From the NCBI GenBank assembly GCA_002292165.1, contig DBBK01000077.1, forward strand, positions 23,076 through 43,202: a stretch of DNA of 20,127 bases. The letters run 5' to 3'. Below are positions 6,466 to 14,401 of this stretch, in pieces (positions within the stretch are counted from its first letter, which is position 1; each line of letters starts with the position of its first letter). Source of the DNA: Brevundimonas sp. UBA986 (lineage in GTDB: Bacteria > Pseudomonadota > Alphaproteobacteria > Caulobacterales > Caulobacteraceae). The position numbers and the translations under genes were made by a program. The notes under the pieces were generated by a model. That model was not told the origin of the DNA, searched no databases, and saw only the letters and a list, made by a program, of their open reading frames with translations.

Positions 6466-7494
6466 ATGCCGATGAATCGTCAGTGGGTCCTGCGTCAGCG
6501 GCCCCAGGGCCTGATCAAGGACGGAGACCTGGAGCTGGTCGAGAGCCCGACGCCCGAACTCGGCGACGGCGATATCCTGGTCCGCACCATCTATCTGTCG
6601 CTGGACCCGACCAACCGCACCTGGATGAACGACGCCGTCGGCTATCTGCCGCCCGTGGGTCTGGGCGAGGTCATGCGTGGCCTGACCCTGGGCGTCGTCG
6701 AGGAGACGAAGTCGCAGAAGTACAAGGTCGGCGATCTGGTCACCACGGCCATGGGCGGCTGGGCCGACTACGGTGTCGTGCCCGACACGGGCGCTTCCCG
6801 GGTCCATCGGGCTCCCGGCCTGCCGCTGACGGCCAATATGTCGGTCATGGGCATGACCGGGATGACCGCCTATTTCGGCGTCACAGACGTGCTCAGGCCC
6901 GAGCCCGGCCAGGTCATGGTCATCTCGGCGGCGGCCGGCGCGGTCGGCTCCGTCGCCGGCCAGATCGCCAAACAGCGCGGCGCCCACGTCATCGGCATCG
7001 CCGGCGGTCCCGACAAATGCCGCTGGTTGGTCGAGGAGCTCGGCTTCGACGCCGCCATCGACTACAAGAACGAGGACGTCGGCGAGGCCCTGGACCGTCT
7101 GGCCCCCAACGGCGTCGACCTGAACTTCGAAAACGTCGGCGGCGACATCATGGTCGCGGTGTGGAACCGGCTGAACCTGCACGCCCGCATGGCCGTCTGC
7201 GGCATGGTCTCGGCCTATAACGCCACCAAACGTCCTCCCTCCCCCGACCTCAGCCGCCTGATCACCCACCGCATGACCATGCAGGGCTTCCTCGTCATGG
7301 ACTATTCGCCCCGGGCGAAGGAGATGGTCGCCGAACTCGGCCCCTGGCTGGCCGAGGGCAAGGTGAAGTGGAAGGTCCATGTCGACAACGGGCTGGAAGG
7401 CGCCTTGACCTCGCTCAACCGCTTGTTCACCGGTGACCATGACGGCAAGCTTCTGGTGCGCGTTTCGGAAGAGCCGGCCGACCAGGGATCCTGA
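6466..7494 (+). CDS. NADP-dependent oxidoreductase, CurA-like (zinc-free MDR family)
   Basis: This 342-residue protein of the medium-chain dehydrogenase/reductase superfamily belongs to the branch of leukotriene B4 dehydrogenases and bacterial CurA, which reduce activated C=C bonds with NADPH. The N-terminal substrate domain contains 'TIYLSLDPTNRTWMND' (about 41-56). The Rossmann fold shows 'AAAGAVGSVAGQIAK' at about 155-169. No zinc-binding Cys cluster is seen. The ATG at 6466 has a GGGAGAG ribosome site 6 bases upstream; the longer frame back to 6340 runs through the RNA terminators and is rejected. The MaoC-like gene follows after 2 bp, so the two form an operon. The physiological substrate is unknown. 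Confidence 0.9.
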   Translation: MPMNRQWVLRQRPQGLIKDGDLELVESPTPELGDGDILVRTIYLSLDPTNRTWMNDAVGYLPPVGLGEVMRGLTLGVVEETKSQKYKVGDLVTTAMGGWADYGVVPDTGASRVHRAPGLPLTANMSVMGMTGMTAYFGVTDVLRPEPGQVMVISAAAGAVGSVAGQIAKQRGAHVIGIAGGPDKCRWLVEELGFDAAIDYKNEDVGEALDRLAPNGVDLNFENVGGDIMVAVWNRLNLHARMAVCGMVSAYNATKRPPSPDLSRLITHRMTMQGFLVMDYSPRAKEMVAELGPWLAEGKVKWKVHVDNGLEGALTSLNRLFTGDHDGKLLVRVSEEPADQGS

Positions 7495-7496
7495 CC

Positions 7497-7904
7497 ATGA
7501 GCGACAGCCTCCACATCCATTTCGAGGATCTCGAGAACGGTCAGGTGCTCCAGCTGGGCGCCGTCGCCGTCGACGAGGCGGCGGTGGAGGCATTCGTCGA
7601 ACGGTTCGCCCCCGGCTGGGACCCCGCCTATGGCGCGCCCGACGCCATGGTCTACGCCCTGTGGTCTCGGCTGGCGGCCGAGAAATCCGCCGGCTGGGCC
7701 CAGACCAAGGTCCTGGCCGTCGACGGCCTGCGCTTCATGCGCAACCCGCCGCCCGGCGAACTGCTGCGCGGCCGCATGACGGTCATGGGCAAGGACCCGG
7801 TCGGCGACGAGAAGGGCATCGTCATCGCCCAGCACGACCTCCTCGACGAGGGCGGCCGTCTGGTCTTCGGCTGCCTGACCCGCGCGCTCTTCGTCCGCAG
7901 ATGA
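7497..7904 (+). CDS. MaoC/hotdog-like protein
   Basis: This 135-residue protein begins with the 'FEDLENGQVLQLGAVAVDEAAVEAFVERFAP' pattern typical of MaoC-like hydratases and related hotdog-fold proteins. It ends with a 'LLRGRMTVMGK' strand and 'LTRALFVRR'. Functional MaoC hydratases carry an Asp and His in a hydratase-2 motif after the 'F.....DP' segment. Here that stretch reads 'GWDPAYGAPDAMVYALWSRL' with no obvious catalytic His. It may therefore be a non-catalytic or thioesterase-like member. The ATG lies 2 bp after the oxidoreductase stop, which suggests the two act in one enoyl-type or acyl metabolism (inference). Confidence 0.75.
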   Translation: MSDSLHIHFEDLENGQVLQLGAVAVDEAAVEAFVERFAPGWDPAYGAPDAMVYALWSRLAAEKSAGWAQTKVLAVDGLRFMRNPPPGELLRGRMTVMGKDPVGDEKGIVIAQHDLLDEGGRLVFGCLTRALFVRR

Positions 7905-7910
7905 AAACGA

Positions 7911-7936
7911 AAAACCCCGCCGGCGAACCGGCGGGG
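7911..7936 (-). terminator. Terminator between convergent MaoC-like and SapC genes
   Basis: A 9-bp perfect stem CCCCGCCGG/CCGGCGGGG (7915-7923 and 7928-7936) has a 4-base loop, which reads TTCG on the minus strand. It is followed on the minus strand by TTTTTCGTTTT, ideal for the SapC transcript. In the plus direction only a late TTTT follows, so it would serve the MaoC-like operon weakly. Confidence 0.8.
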
Positions 7937-7949
7937 CTGATCGTTTTCC

Positions 7950-8019
7950 GGGGCTCAAGTAGCGCGAACGCGCGATAGCCCCAAAAGGAAGCCGCTTAAG
8001 TCGCGTCGCGACTCAAGCG
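7950..8019. repeat. Two further hairpins downstream of SapC, including a 27-bp near-perfect palindrome
   Basis: The first hairpin (7950-7982) pairs GGGGCT with AGCCCC and, inside, GCGCG with CGCGC. The second (7993-8019) has 13-base arms matching at 12 positions around one central T. It spans the SapC stop codon (8015-8013). Neither is followed by a T-tract in either direction. Confidence 0.6.
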
Positions 8020-8804
8020 TTCGCGGCGGCGGGCGTTTCGGCGGCGCGCTGGAAGGCCAGGGCGATCAGACGGTCCCAACCCAGCAGCGACACCAGGTGG
8101 GCGTAGATCTGGCCCAGGGCGCCGTTGTCGCGCAGCTCGGCCAGCTTCTCGGCCGGCAGGGCCTTCAGCTTGTCTTCCGAGACGGCGAAATAGTCGGCCA
8201 GCTTCTGGGGCTCGCCCGGGATGCCGTTCTCGTCGCGCGGCGTGAAGACGGCCTCACGGGTGTGGAACAGGTCCAGTTCGTTGAGCAGGGCGATGAAGCT
8301 GTCGGTGCGTTGACGCTCCTGCTCGAAATTGTTGCAGAACTCCATGGCCTGGGTGACGTACTGGCTCGGCTGGCCGTTCTCGAACAGGGGCACCTGGCCG
8401 CCTTCGCCGATGAAGGGCGCGGCGCGATCGATGCACAGGATCATGCGGTTCTGGACTTCGTCATTGGCGAAGACGAACGGATAGCGGCGGGCATAGGCCG
8501 GGATATAGGCCTCGGCCTTGAAGTCGCCGGCGGCGTCGACGTACAGGTTCTCGCCCTGACGCAGGCCCATGACGGCGACCGGCTGCCTGGTGTCGCCCAG
8601 GAAGACGACCGGATAGGACAGGGCGGCCGGAGCGAACTCGGTCACGGTCAGGGGCACGACGTGGGTCTGGGCCACGAAGGCATAGGGCTTGTCGACCGGA
8701 TTGGCGCCCAGGGTTCCGTGCAGCTCGGCCGAGAGCGGCTCGGGCTTGGAGTAGAACAGGACGGTGCCGGCCAGTTGGCCTTCGGTCTGCAGGGTGTCGG
8801 TCAT
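8013..8804 (-). CDS. SapC-family protein
   Basis: This 263-residue protein matches the pattern of the SapC family known from Caulobacter and other proteobacteria. It has an N-terminal 'FYSKPEPLSAELHG', then 'HVVPLTVTEFAPAALSYPVVF', 'AYIPAYARRYPFVFA' and 'QMxLCID'-like strands, and a mostly helical C-terminus. No signal peptide or membrane segment is seen, so it is probably cytoplasmic. Relatives are often encoded near TonB-dependent receptors or S-layer genes, but their biochemical role is unclear and none of those neighbours is present here. The ATG at 8804 has only a weak ribosome site. It is divergent to the Zur-like gene and ends in a cluster of hairpins. Confidence 0.85.
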   Translation of the reverse strand: MTDTLQTEGQLAGTVLFYSKPEPLSAELHGTLGANPVDKPYAFVAQTHVVPLTVTEFAPAALSYPVVFLGDTRQPVAVMGLRQGENLYVDAAGDFKAEAYIPAYARRYPFVFANDEVQNRMILCIDRAAPFIGEGGQVPLFENGQPSQYVTQAMEFCNNFEQERQRTDSFIALLNELDLFHTREAVFTPRDENGIPGEPQKLADYFAVSEDKLKALPAEKLAELRDNGALGQIYAHLVSLLGWDRLIALAFQRAAETPAAANA

Positions 8805-8954
8805 GGACGCCAGGGTCTCTGAAAAGCGGAAAGTCGCGCCTTCTAGCGGAACCCGGCGCGGGCGGCAAACGTCAGTATTCCGCCAGGCGAACCGTACAGG
8901 CGGCCCGCATCGATCCGGTTGCGGGGCGGCCCTTCACCCCTTAGCTGTATTTCC

Positions 8955-9452
8955 ATGAGTTCTTCCTGCGGCCACGACCACCATCACGACCGGCCCGGCG
9001 CCGAGGCGATCGAACGCACGCTCGATGCCGCCGAGGGCCGCTGCGTCGCCGAGGGCGAGCGCATGACGGCCCCGCGCCGCCGGGTGTTGGAGCTGCTCCT
9101 GACCGCCGGCGAGCCGGTCAAGGCCTATGATCTGATCGCCCGCTACGGCGAAGATGGCCAGGCCGCCAAGCCGCCGACGGTCTATCGCGCGCTCGAATTC
9201 CTGGAACGCAAGGGGATGGCGCACCGCATCGCCTCCATCAGCGCCTATGTCGCCTGCACTGCCGGCAATGACGCGGAGGCCCTTCCTCATGCGGCGGCCT
9301 TCCTGATCTGCGACTGCTGCGGCGCGACCGAGGAGGTCGTGGCCCCGACCGGCCAGACCTTCGCCCTGGCCGCCGACACCGCCGGCTACGCCATCGAACG
9401 CACCACGATCGAGGGCCACGGCCGCTGCCCCGCCTGCCGCGTCGCGGCATAA
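8955..9452 (+). CDS. zur: Fur-family transcriptional regulator, Zur-like
   Basis: This 165-residue protein has a His-rich N-terminus (CGHDHHHDR, residues 5-13), a winged-helix DNA-binding region with 'MTAPRRRVLELLL' (about 37-49) and 'KPPTVYRALEFLERKGMAHRI' (about 72-92), and two Cys pairs (119/122 and 158/161) that form the structural zinc site of the family. The sequence type favours the zinc sensor Zur over Fur or PerR, but metal specificity is inferred. I choose the ATG at 8955, since the frame further back to 8919 adds residues unlike the family; there is no clear ribosome site, so translation may be leaderless. No zinc-transporter genes are adjacent and I found no obvious operator palindrome upstream. 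Confidence 0.85.
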   Translation: MSSSCGHDHHHDRPGAEAIERTLDAAEGRCVAEGERMTAPRRRVLELLLTAGEPVKAYDLIARYGEDGQAAKPPTVYRALEFLERKGMAHRIASISAYVACTAGNDAEALPHAAAFLICDCCGATEEVVAPTGQTFALAADTAGYAIERTTIEGHGRCPACRVAA

Positions 9453-9522
9453 GGTCCCTGATATCGGGGACAGGGTTCGGCCTTACTGGCCAATGCGGGT
9501 CCGCCACCCTACCTTTGAGTCC

Positions 9523-10407
9523 ATGGACGCCGCCCTTCTGACCCCGCCCCGTCGCCTGTCCGTCCCGGTGAGCAACCGCTGGGGCTCGGGACAGATGTCG
9601 GTCATGGACTTCGGCGACCCCAAGCGGCCGGTCGATCTGGTCTTCGTCCACGCCAACGGCTTCAACGCCGCCACCTACCGCACCCTGCTGGCGCCCCTCT
9701 CGGCCTCGCTGCGGATCTGGGCGCCCGATCTGCGCGGCCACGGGCGCACCACCCTGCCGACCCCGGTCGAGGGCCGCTTCAGCTGGGCCGACCATCGCGA
9801 CGACCTGAGCGCCCTGATCGACGCCGTCGACGGGCCGCCGGTCATCATGTCCGGCCATTCCATGGGTGGAACCTCCAGCCTGCTGGCCGCCGCCGAGCGC
9901 CACGATCAGGTGTCGGGCCTCGTGTTGTTCGACCCGGTGATCTGGACCCGCGCCTGGGTCACGGCCTTCAAATTCCCGGTCCTGCGGGGCCTGCCCAGCC
10001 GAATCCCCCTGGCGAAGGGCGCCTTGCGGCGTCGCCGGCTGTTCGACAGCCGCGAGCAGGCCCTGGCCGCCTATCGCGGCCGCGGCGCCTTCAAGGGCTG
10101 GCCCGAGATGATGCTGGCCGACTACATCTCCGACGGCCTGATCGAGACCGATCAGGGCTTCACCCTGGCCTGTTCGCCGGAGTGGGAAGCGTCCAACTAC
10201 GGCTCCCAGTCCCACGACCCGTGGGCTGCTCTGCGCCGGCTTGACCGTCCTGTCCGTATCCTGAAAGCCGCGCAGGATTCGACCTGCCACATGGCGACCG
10301 ATTCCGCGCGCCGGCTGACGGTCGAAACCGTGCCGGACAGCACCCACTTCTTCCCCATGCTGAAACCCGACATCGTCCGCGACGCCCTGTTCGACGCGGC
10401 GGTGTGA
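9523..10407 (+). CDS. Alpha/beta hydrolase
   Basis: This 294-residue protein has the alpha/beta-hydrolase order of landmarks: 'VFVHANGF' (oxyanion region, about 40-47), 'WAPDLRGHGRT', the nucleophile elbow GHSMGG with Ser113, a likely acid Asp252 in 'AAQDSTCH', and catalytic His275 in 'DSTHFFPM'. The middle cap contains 'FPVLRGLPSRIPLAKGALRRRRLFDS'. Substrate is unknown; an ester or similar small molecule is usual. An in-frame ATG at 9493 also exists, and I prefer 9523 because upstream residues do not resemble the family, but this is uncertain. The gene ends 3 bp from the end of convergent prfA. It may share a transcript with the Zur-like gene about 70 bp upstream. Confidence 0.85.
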   Translation: MDAALLTPPRRLSVPVSNRWGSGQMSVMDFGDPKRPVDLVFVHANGFNAATYRTLLAPLSASLRIWAPDLRGHGRTTLPTPVEGRFSWADHRDDLSALIDAVDGPPVIMSGHSMGGTSSLLAAAERHDQVSGLVLFDPVIWTRAWVTAFKFPVLRGLPSRIPLAKGALRRRRLFDSREQALAAYRGRGAFKGWPEMMLADYISDGLIETDQGFTLACSPEWEASNYGSQSHDPWAALRRLDRPVRILKAAQDSTCHMATDSARRLTVETVPDSTHFFPMLKPDIVRDALFDAAV

Positions 10408-10410
10408 GAC

Positions 10411-11478
10411 CTAGTTAAATTCCGCCTCGAGGTCCGCCAGCCTTGCCGCCTGGTCCTCGGCGATCAGGGCGTTCAGCAGGGGATCGATGTCCCCCTCCAT
10501 GATCTGCGGCAGGCTGTGCAGGGTCAGGTTGATGCGGTGGTCGCTGACCCGGCCTTGCGGATAGTTGTAGGTGCGGATGCGCTCGGAGCGGTCGCCCGAG
10601 CCGACCTGCGACTTGCGGGCGTCCGAGCGGGCGTTGTCCTTGGCCTGACGCTGCATGTCGTACAGGCGGACGCGCAGGTTCTTCATCGCCTTGTCGCGGT
10701 TGACGTGCTGCGACTTCTCCGACGAGGTCACCACGATCCCGGTCGGGAAGTGGGTGATGCGCACGGCCGAGTCGGTCTTGTTGACGTGCTGACCGCCCGA
10801 GCCCGAGGCCCGGAAGGTGTCGATGCGGATGTCCTTGTCGTGGATCTCGATCTCGACGTCCTCGACCTCGGGCAGGACGGCGACGGTCGCCGCCGAGGTG
10901 TGGATGCGACCTTGGGTCTCCGTCGCCGGAACGCGCTGGACGCGATGGACGCCGCTCTCGAACTTCAGCCGCCCGAAGACGCCGTCGCCGGTGACGGTGG
11001 CGATGATTTCCTTGTAGCCCCCGGCGTCGCCCTCGGTCGCCGAGTCCAGCTCGACCCGCCAGCCGCGCGAGGAGGCGTAGCGCGAATACATGCGGAACAG
11101 ATCGCCGGCGAAGATGGCGGCCTCGTCCCCGCCGGTGCCGGCGCGCACTTCCAGCACGGCGGAGGCGTTCTCGTCGGCGTCGCGCGGGGCCAGCAAGAGG
11201 GCGACGTCGCGCTCCATCTCCGGCAGGCGGGCGTTCAGCGCCTCCAGCTCGTCGGCGGCCATGGCGGCCATCTCGGGATCTTCCGCCATGACGGCCAGAT
11301 CCTCGATCTCGGCCCGGACCCTGGCCAGGGCCTGAACGGCGTCGGCGACCGGTTTCATCTCGGCGTGTTCCTTCGACAGCCGCACGATCTCCTGACCGTC
11401 GGTGGCCGCGCCCATACGCGCTTCCACCTGATGGAAGCGGTCGAGCACCTGATCGAGCCGGGCCTGGGGCAGTCGCAA
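10411..11478 (-). CDS. prfA: Peptide chain release factor 1
   Basis: This 355-residue class I release factor ends translation at UAA and UAG. The codon-reading motif is PAT (184-186), the RF1 signature; RF2 has SPF. The catalytic GGQ loop is at 228-230 in 'GSGGQHVN'. The N-terminal helical domain and C-terminal 'LADLEAEFN' are standard, and length is normal. The start appears to be TTG at 11478 ('MRLPQARLDQVLDRF' matches the family start), with no good ribosome site. The methyltransferase gene prmC, which often follows prfA, is absent from this strand; instead the stop meets the convergent hydrolase stop 3 bp away. It lies in line with ispG, the RodZ-like gene, ptsP and lysC. Confidence 0.95.
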   Translation of the reverse strand: MRLPQARLDQVLDRFHQVEARMGAATDGQEIVRLSKEHAEMKPVADAVQALARVRAEIEDLAVMAEDPEMAAMAADELEALNARLPEMERDVALLLAPRDADENASAVLEVRAGTGGDEAAIFAGDLFRMYSRYASSRGWRVELDSATEGDAGGYKEIIATVTGDGVFGRLKFESGVHRVQRVPATETQGRIHTSAATVAVLPEVEDVEIEIHDKDIRIDTFRASGSGGQHVNKTDSAVRITHFPTGIVVTSSEKSQHVNRDKAMKNLRVRLYDMQRQAKDNARSDARKSQVGSGDRSERIRTYNYPQGRVSDHRINLTLHSLPQIMEGDIDPLLNALIAEDQAARLADLEAEFN

Positions 11479-11543
11479 GGGAGGTCGCCTGTTCTGTAAG
11501 GAGGCGCGGTCTTACTCCGGGAGGCGCTGTAATGTCGAGGAAT

Positions 11544-11580
11544 CCGCATTCGATGCGGCCGGACCGCGCGCTGGCGCGGT
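11544..11580. repeat. Two adjacent hairpins between prfA and the response regulator
   Basis: CCGCAT/ATGCGG (11544-11558) and ACCGCGC/GCGCGGT (11563-11580) stand side by side in the 193-bp divergent intergenic region. No convincing promoter motif is visible for either gene. A regulatory role is possible but not supported. Confidence 0.4.
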
Positions 11581-11671
11581 TGTGATCGGGCGTCACGATC
11601 CCGTCAGGGCCGGTTACCAATCCCGGGTTCGCGCCTTAGGTCCCCTCGAGCTGTTCAGTCCGGAGACCCCC

Positions 11672-12295
11672 ATGTTCGATCGACCGCCTGAGTCCAAATC
11701 CGTCAACGCCGAGGCTCATGAGGCGGTCGAGCGCCTCTGCGCCCTCTACGACCGGCTGCTCGAACAGGTCGGCGACGGCGGCCTGTCGGACGCAGCCTCG
11801 GCCGAGCTCAGGGCCATGGCCGGCATCTACGACCTCGATCTTCAGCGGACCGACGCGGAAATCTGGTCGGATTTGCGCGCCGTTCTGGTGCGCCAGACGC
11901 CCCGTCCCAGGGCGGAGACCACCGCGACGACGGCGCCCGAGCCCCTGACCCTTCTGCTGGTCGAGGACGATCCCGAGACCGCCGCCGACCTGACTTTCGC
12001 CCTTGTCGAGGCCGGGCACAGCGTCGTCGGGCCGTTCCAGAACGCCGAGGCGGCCGAGGCCGCGGCGGCGCTCCACCTCGTCGACCTAGCCCTGCTGGAC
12101 ATCAATCTCTCCGGAGAGGTCACCGGGATCGAGCTGGCGCGCGCCCTGAAGGACCGCTGGGGTCTGCCGGCCCTGTTTCTGACCGGCGACATCGGCGCGG
12201 CCGCCCGCCATGCCGATCTGGCCGAAGCCCTGGTGCTCAAACCCTATACCGGCGCCCAGGTGCTGGAGGCGATCGCCCGGGTGACGGCTCACTAG
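11672..12295 (+). CDS. Response regulator with receiver domain only, N-terminal helical extension
   Basis: This 207-residue protein has an N-terminal helical region (about 10-75), an acidic/Thr-rich linker (about 78-92), and a C-terminal receiver domain. The domain contains the acidic triad 'VEDD' (97-100), phosphoacceptor Asp143 in 'LLDINLSG', Thr171 in 'LTGD', and Lys190 in 'LKPYTG'. No DNA-binding or enzymatic output domain is present, so it should act by protein contact or as a phosphate relay. The helical extension may be the interaction surface (inference). The ATG at 11672 has a CGGAGA ribosome site 5-6 bases upstream; the frame back to 11582 is non-family sequence. No kinase is adjacent, so it may be an orphan partner of one encoded elsewhere, possibly even a HisKA_2 kinase like PhyK. 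Confidence 0.85.
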   Translation: MFDRPPESKSVNAEAHEAVERLCALYDRLLEQVGDGGLSDAASAELRAMAGIYDLDLQRTDAEIWSDLRAVLVRQTPRPRAETTATTAPEPLTLLLVEDDPETAADLTFALVEAGHSVVGPFQNAEAAEAAAALHLVDLALLDINLSGEVTGIELARALKDRWGLPALFLTGDIGAAARHADLAEALVLKPYTGAQVLEAIARVTAH

Positions 12296-12312
12296 GCCTC
12301 CGGCCGGGAGGC
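12296..12312 (+). other. Hairpin immediately after the response regulator stop
   Basis: GCCTCC and GGAGGC (12296-12301 and 12307-12312) form a 6-bp stem starting right after TAG. No T-tract follows, so termination is doubtful. Confidence 0.35.
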
Positions 12313-12422
12313 GGGAGAAATACTCGCCCACGCAGCTAGGATTTGTCGCTTTACCGACTTCGACGCTCGTCCGAGAAGATCGAGAACCCACCGTTCAGCC
12401 TCAGCCAGAGCCGACCCGCCCC

Positions 12423-13199
12423 ATGCACGACTTCCTGCTCTTCCTCGCGGTCGGCTTCCTGGCGCAATGCGTCGATGGAGCGCTTGGCATGGCCTATGGC
12501 GTCATCTCCTCGACGGTCCTTCTGGCCTTCGGCGTGCCGCCCGCAACGGCCTCGGCCAGCGTCCACGCCGCCGAGGTCTTCACCACCGCCGCCTCGGCCG
12601 GATCGCATGCCGCCAACAAGAATGTGAACTGGAAGCAGTTCGTGCCCCTGGCCGCCGGCGGCGTGGTCGGCGGCGTCATCGGCGCCTTCGTCCTGACCAC
12701 CGTCAACGGCGATCTGCTCAAGCCCTGGATCACCGCCTATCTGTCGATCATGGGGCTGGTCATCATCTGGCGGGCCACCAAGAAGACCCGCGAGCGGGTG
12801 TTTCCGGTGAAGTTCACGGGGCCGCTGGGTCTGGTCGGCGGCTTCTTCGACGCCATCGGCGGCGGCGGCTGGGGCCCGACGGTCACCACCACCATGGTCG
12901 GCTCGGGTCAGGATCCGCGCATCTCGATCGGCACGACCAACACCGCCGAGTTCTTCGTCACGGCCGCCATTTCGGCGACCTTCCTCGCCGCCCTGCTGAC
13001 CGGTCACTGGGACCAGGCCGAGGGCATCGCCAGCCATGCGACCGCCGTCGCGGGCCTGATCGTCGGCGGCCTGATCGCCGCTCCGCTCGCCGGGGTCATC
13101 GCCCGTATCGCGCCGCGTCAGGTCCTGACCTACGGCGTCGGCGCGGTCGTGCTCCTGTCTGCGGGCTACCAGGCCCTGCGGCTGTTCAAGGTGATCTGA
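12423..13199 (+). CDS. TauE/SafE-family membrane permease
   Basis: This 258-residue, strongly hydrophobic protein has about eight membrane segments. It shows the TauE/SafE repeat features: 'AQCVDGALGMAYG' near residues 14-26, 'VHAAEVFTTAAS' near 47-58, and the second-half 'GPLGLVGGFFDAIGGGGWGP' near 137-156 with 'IGTTNTAEFFVT' near 174-185. The family exports or takes up small sulfur or organic anions such as sulfite, sulfoacetate or taurine-derived compounds. The substrate here is unknown and no sulfur-metabolism gene is adjacent. The ATG at 12423 has no strong ribosome site. The gene ends 2 bp from the convergent ispG stop. Confidence 0.88.
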   Translation: MHDFLLFLAVGFLAQCVDGALGMAYGVISSTVLLAFGVPPATASASVHAAEVFTTAASAGSHAANKNVNWKQFVPLAAGGVVGGVIGAFVLTTVNGDLLKPWITAYLSIMGLVIIWRATKKTRERVFPVKFTGPLGLVGGFFDAIGGGGWGPTVTTTMVGSGQDPRISIGTTNTAEFFVTAAISATFLAALLTGHWDQAEGIASHATAVAGLIVGGLIAAPLAGVIARIAPRQVLTYGVGAVVLLSAGYQALRLFKVI

Positions 13200-13201
13200 A
13201 G

Positions 13202-14347
13202 CTATTCCGCCGCCACGCGGGCCGCGTCCTGGGCCGCGCGGGCGGCGTCCAGTTCGGCGGCCTTGGCCTCGACCAGTTCGACGATCTCGTCGACCATCTT
13301 CGCATTGTCGAGTTTGTGGGCGATCTTGCCGTTCAGATAGACCATGCCCGAGCCCTTGCCGCCGCCGGTGAAGCCGACGTCGGTGTAGAGGGCCTCGCCC
13401 GGGCCGTTCACGACGCAGCCGATGATCGACAGCGACATGGCGGTGGAGATATGGGCCAGCTTCTCTTCCAGCACGCCCACCGTCTCGATGACGTTGAAGC
13501 CCTGACGGGCGCAGGACGGGCAGGCGATGATGTTGACGCCCCGGTGGCGCAGGCCCAGCGACTTCAGGATGTCGAAGCCGACCTTGATCTCCTCGACCGG
13601 GTCGGCGGCCAGCGACACGCGAATGGTGTCGCCGATCCCGGCCCACAGCATGGAACCCATGCCGATGGAGGACTTGATCGTCCCGGTGCGCAACGGTCCC
13701 GCCTCGGTGACCCCGAGGTGCAGCGGGCAATCGATGGCCTCGGCCAGCTGCTGATAGGCGGCGACCGTCAGGAAGGGGTCGGACGCCTTCACCGAGATCT
13801 TGAACTCGTGGAAGTCGTGGTCCTGCAGGATGCGGGCGTGGTTGAGGGCGCTCTCGACCATGGCGTCGGGGCAGGGCTCGCCGTATTTCTCCAGCAGCTC
13901 CTTCTCCAGCGAGCCGGCGTTGACGCCGATGCGCATGGAGCAGCCGTGGTCCTTGGCCGCCTGGATGACTTCCTTCACCCGCGCCGCATTGCCGATATTG
14001 CCCGGATTGATGCGCAGGCAGGCGGCGCCAGCCTCGGCGGCCTCGATGCCGCGGCGGTAGTGGAAGTGGATATCGGCGACCAGCGGGACCTTGGCGGCCC
14101 TGGCGATGGTCTTGAAGGCGGCGGTGGAGTCCTCGTCGGGGCAGGAGACGCGGACGATGTCGGCCCCGGCCTCTTCCAGCTCACGGATCTGACCGATGGT
14201 CGCATTGGCGTCCGAGGTCAGGGTGTTGGTCATCGACTGGACGCTGATGGGCGCGTCGCCACCGACGGCGACGGACCCCACCATGATCTGGCGGCTCTTG
14301 CGGCGCTCGATGTGGCGCCAGGGACGGATATGCGAATGGTCGCTCAT
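13202..14347 (-). CDS. ispG: 4-hydroxy-3-methylbut-2-en-1-yl diphosphate synthase
   Basis: This 381-residue IspG (GcpE) catalyses the penultimate step of the MEP isoprenoid pathway, reducing MEcPP to HMBPP. The [4Fe-4S] ligands are visible: Cys276 and Cys279 in 'IIACPSCARQ', Cys311 in 'IIGCVVNGPGE', and Glu318. The TIM-barrel part begins with 'VGSVAVGGDAPISVQSMTNT'. The length fits the short bacterial form without the extra central domain. An Ala-rich helix forms the last 20 residues. It lies 54 bp downstream of the RodZ-like gene, a pairing also found in enterobacteria (rodZ-ispG). Confidence 0.96.
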   Translation of the reverse strand: MSDHSHIRPWRHIERRKSRQIMVGSVAVGGDAPISVQSMTNTLTSDANATIGQIRELEEAGADIVRVSCPDEDSTAAFKTIARAAKVPLVADIHFHYRRGIEAAEAGAACLRINPGNIGNAARVKEVIQAAKDHGCSMRIGVNAGSLEKELLEKYGEPCPDAMVESALNHARILQDHDFHEFKISVKASDPFLTVAAYQQLAEAIDCPLHLGVTEAGPLRTGTIKSSIGMGSMLWAGIGDTIRVSLAADPVEEIKVGFDILKSLGLRHRGVNIIACPSCARQGFNVIETVGVLEEKLAHISTAMSLSIIGCVVNGPGEALYTDVGFTGGGKGSGMVYLNGKIAHKLDNAKMVDEIVELVEAKAAELDAARAAQDAARVAAE

Positions 14348-14401
14348 GTCAGACGCAAGATAGGCGCTTCATCGTGGCATGGCCATGACGCCGGCCAGGA
14401 T

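Noticed and set aside
8848..8873. GGAAC-N17-CGTC between SapC and the Zur-like gene
   Set aside because: The spacing is one base too long and the -10 differs from CGTT; all four convincing copies in the window have N16 and CGTT.
8881..8954. Zur operator in front of the Zur-like gene
   Set aside because: No AT-rich palindrome resembling known Zur boxes was visible in the short upstream region.
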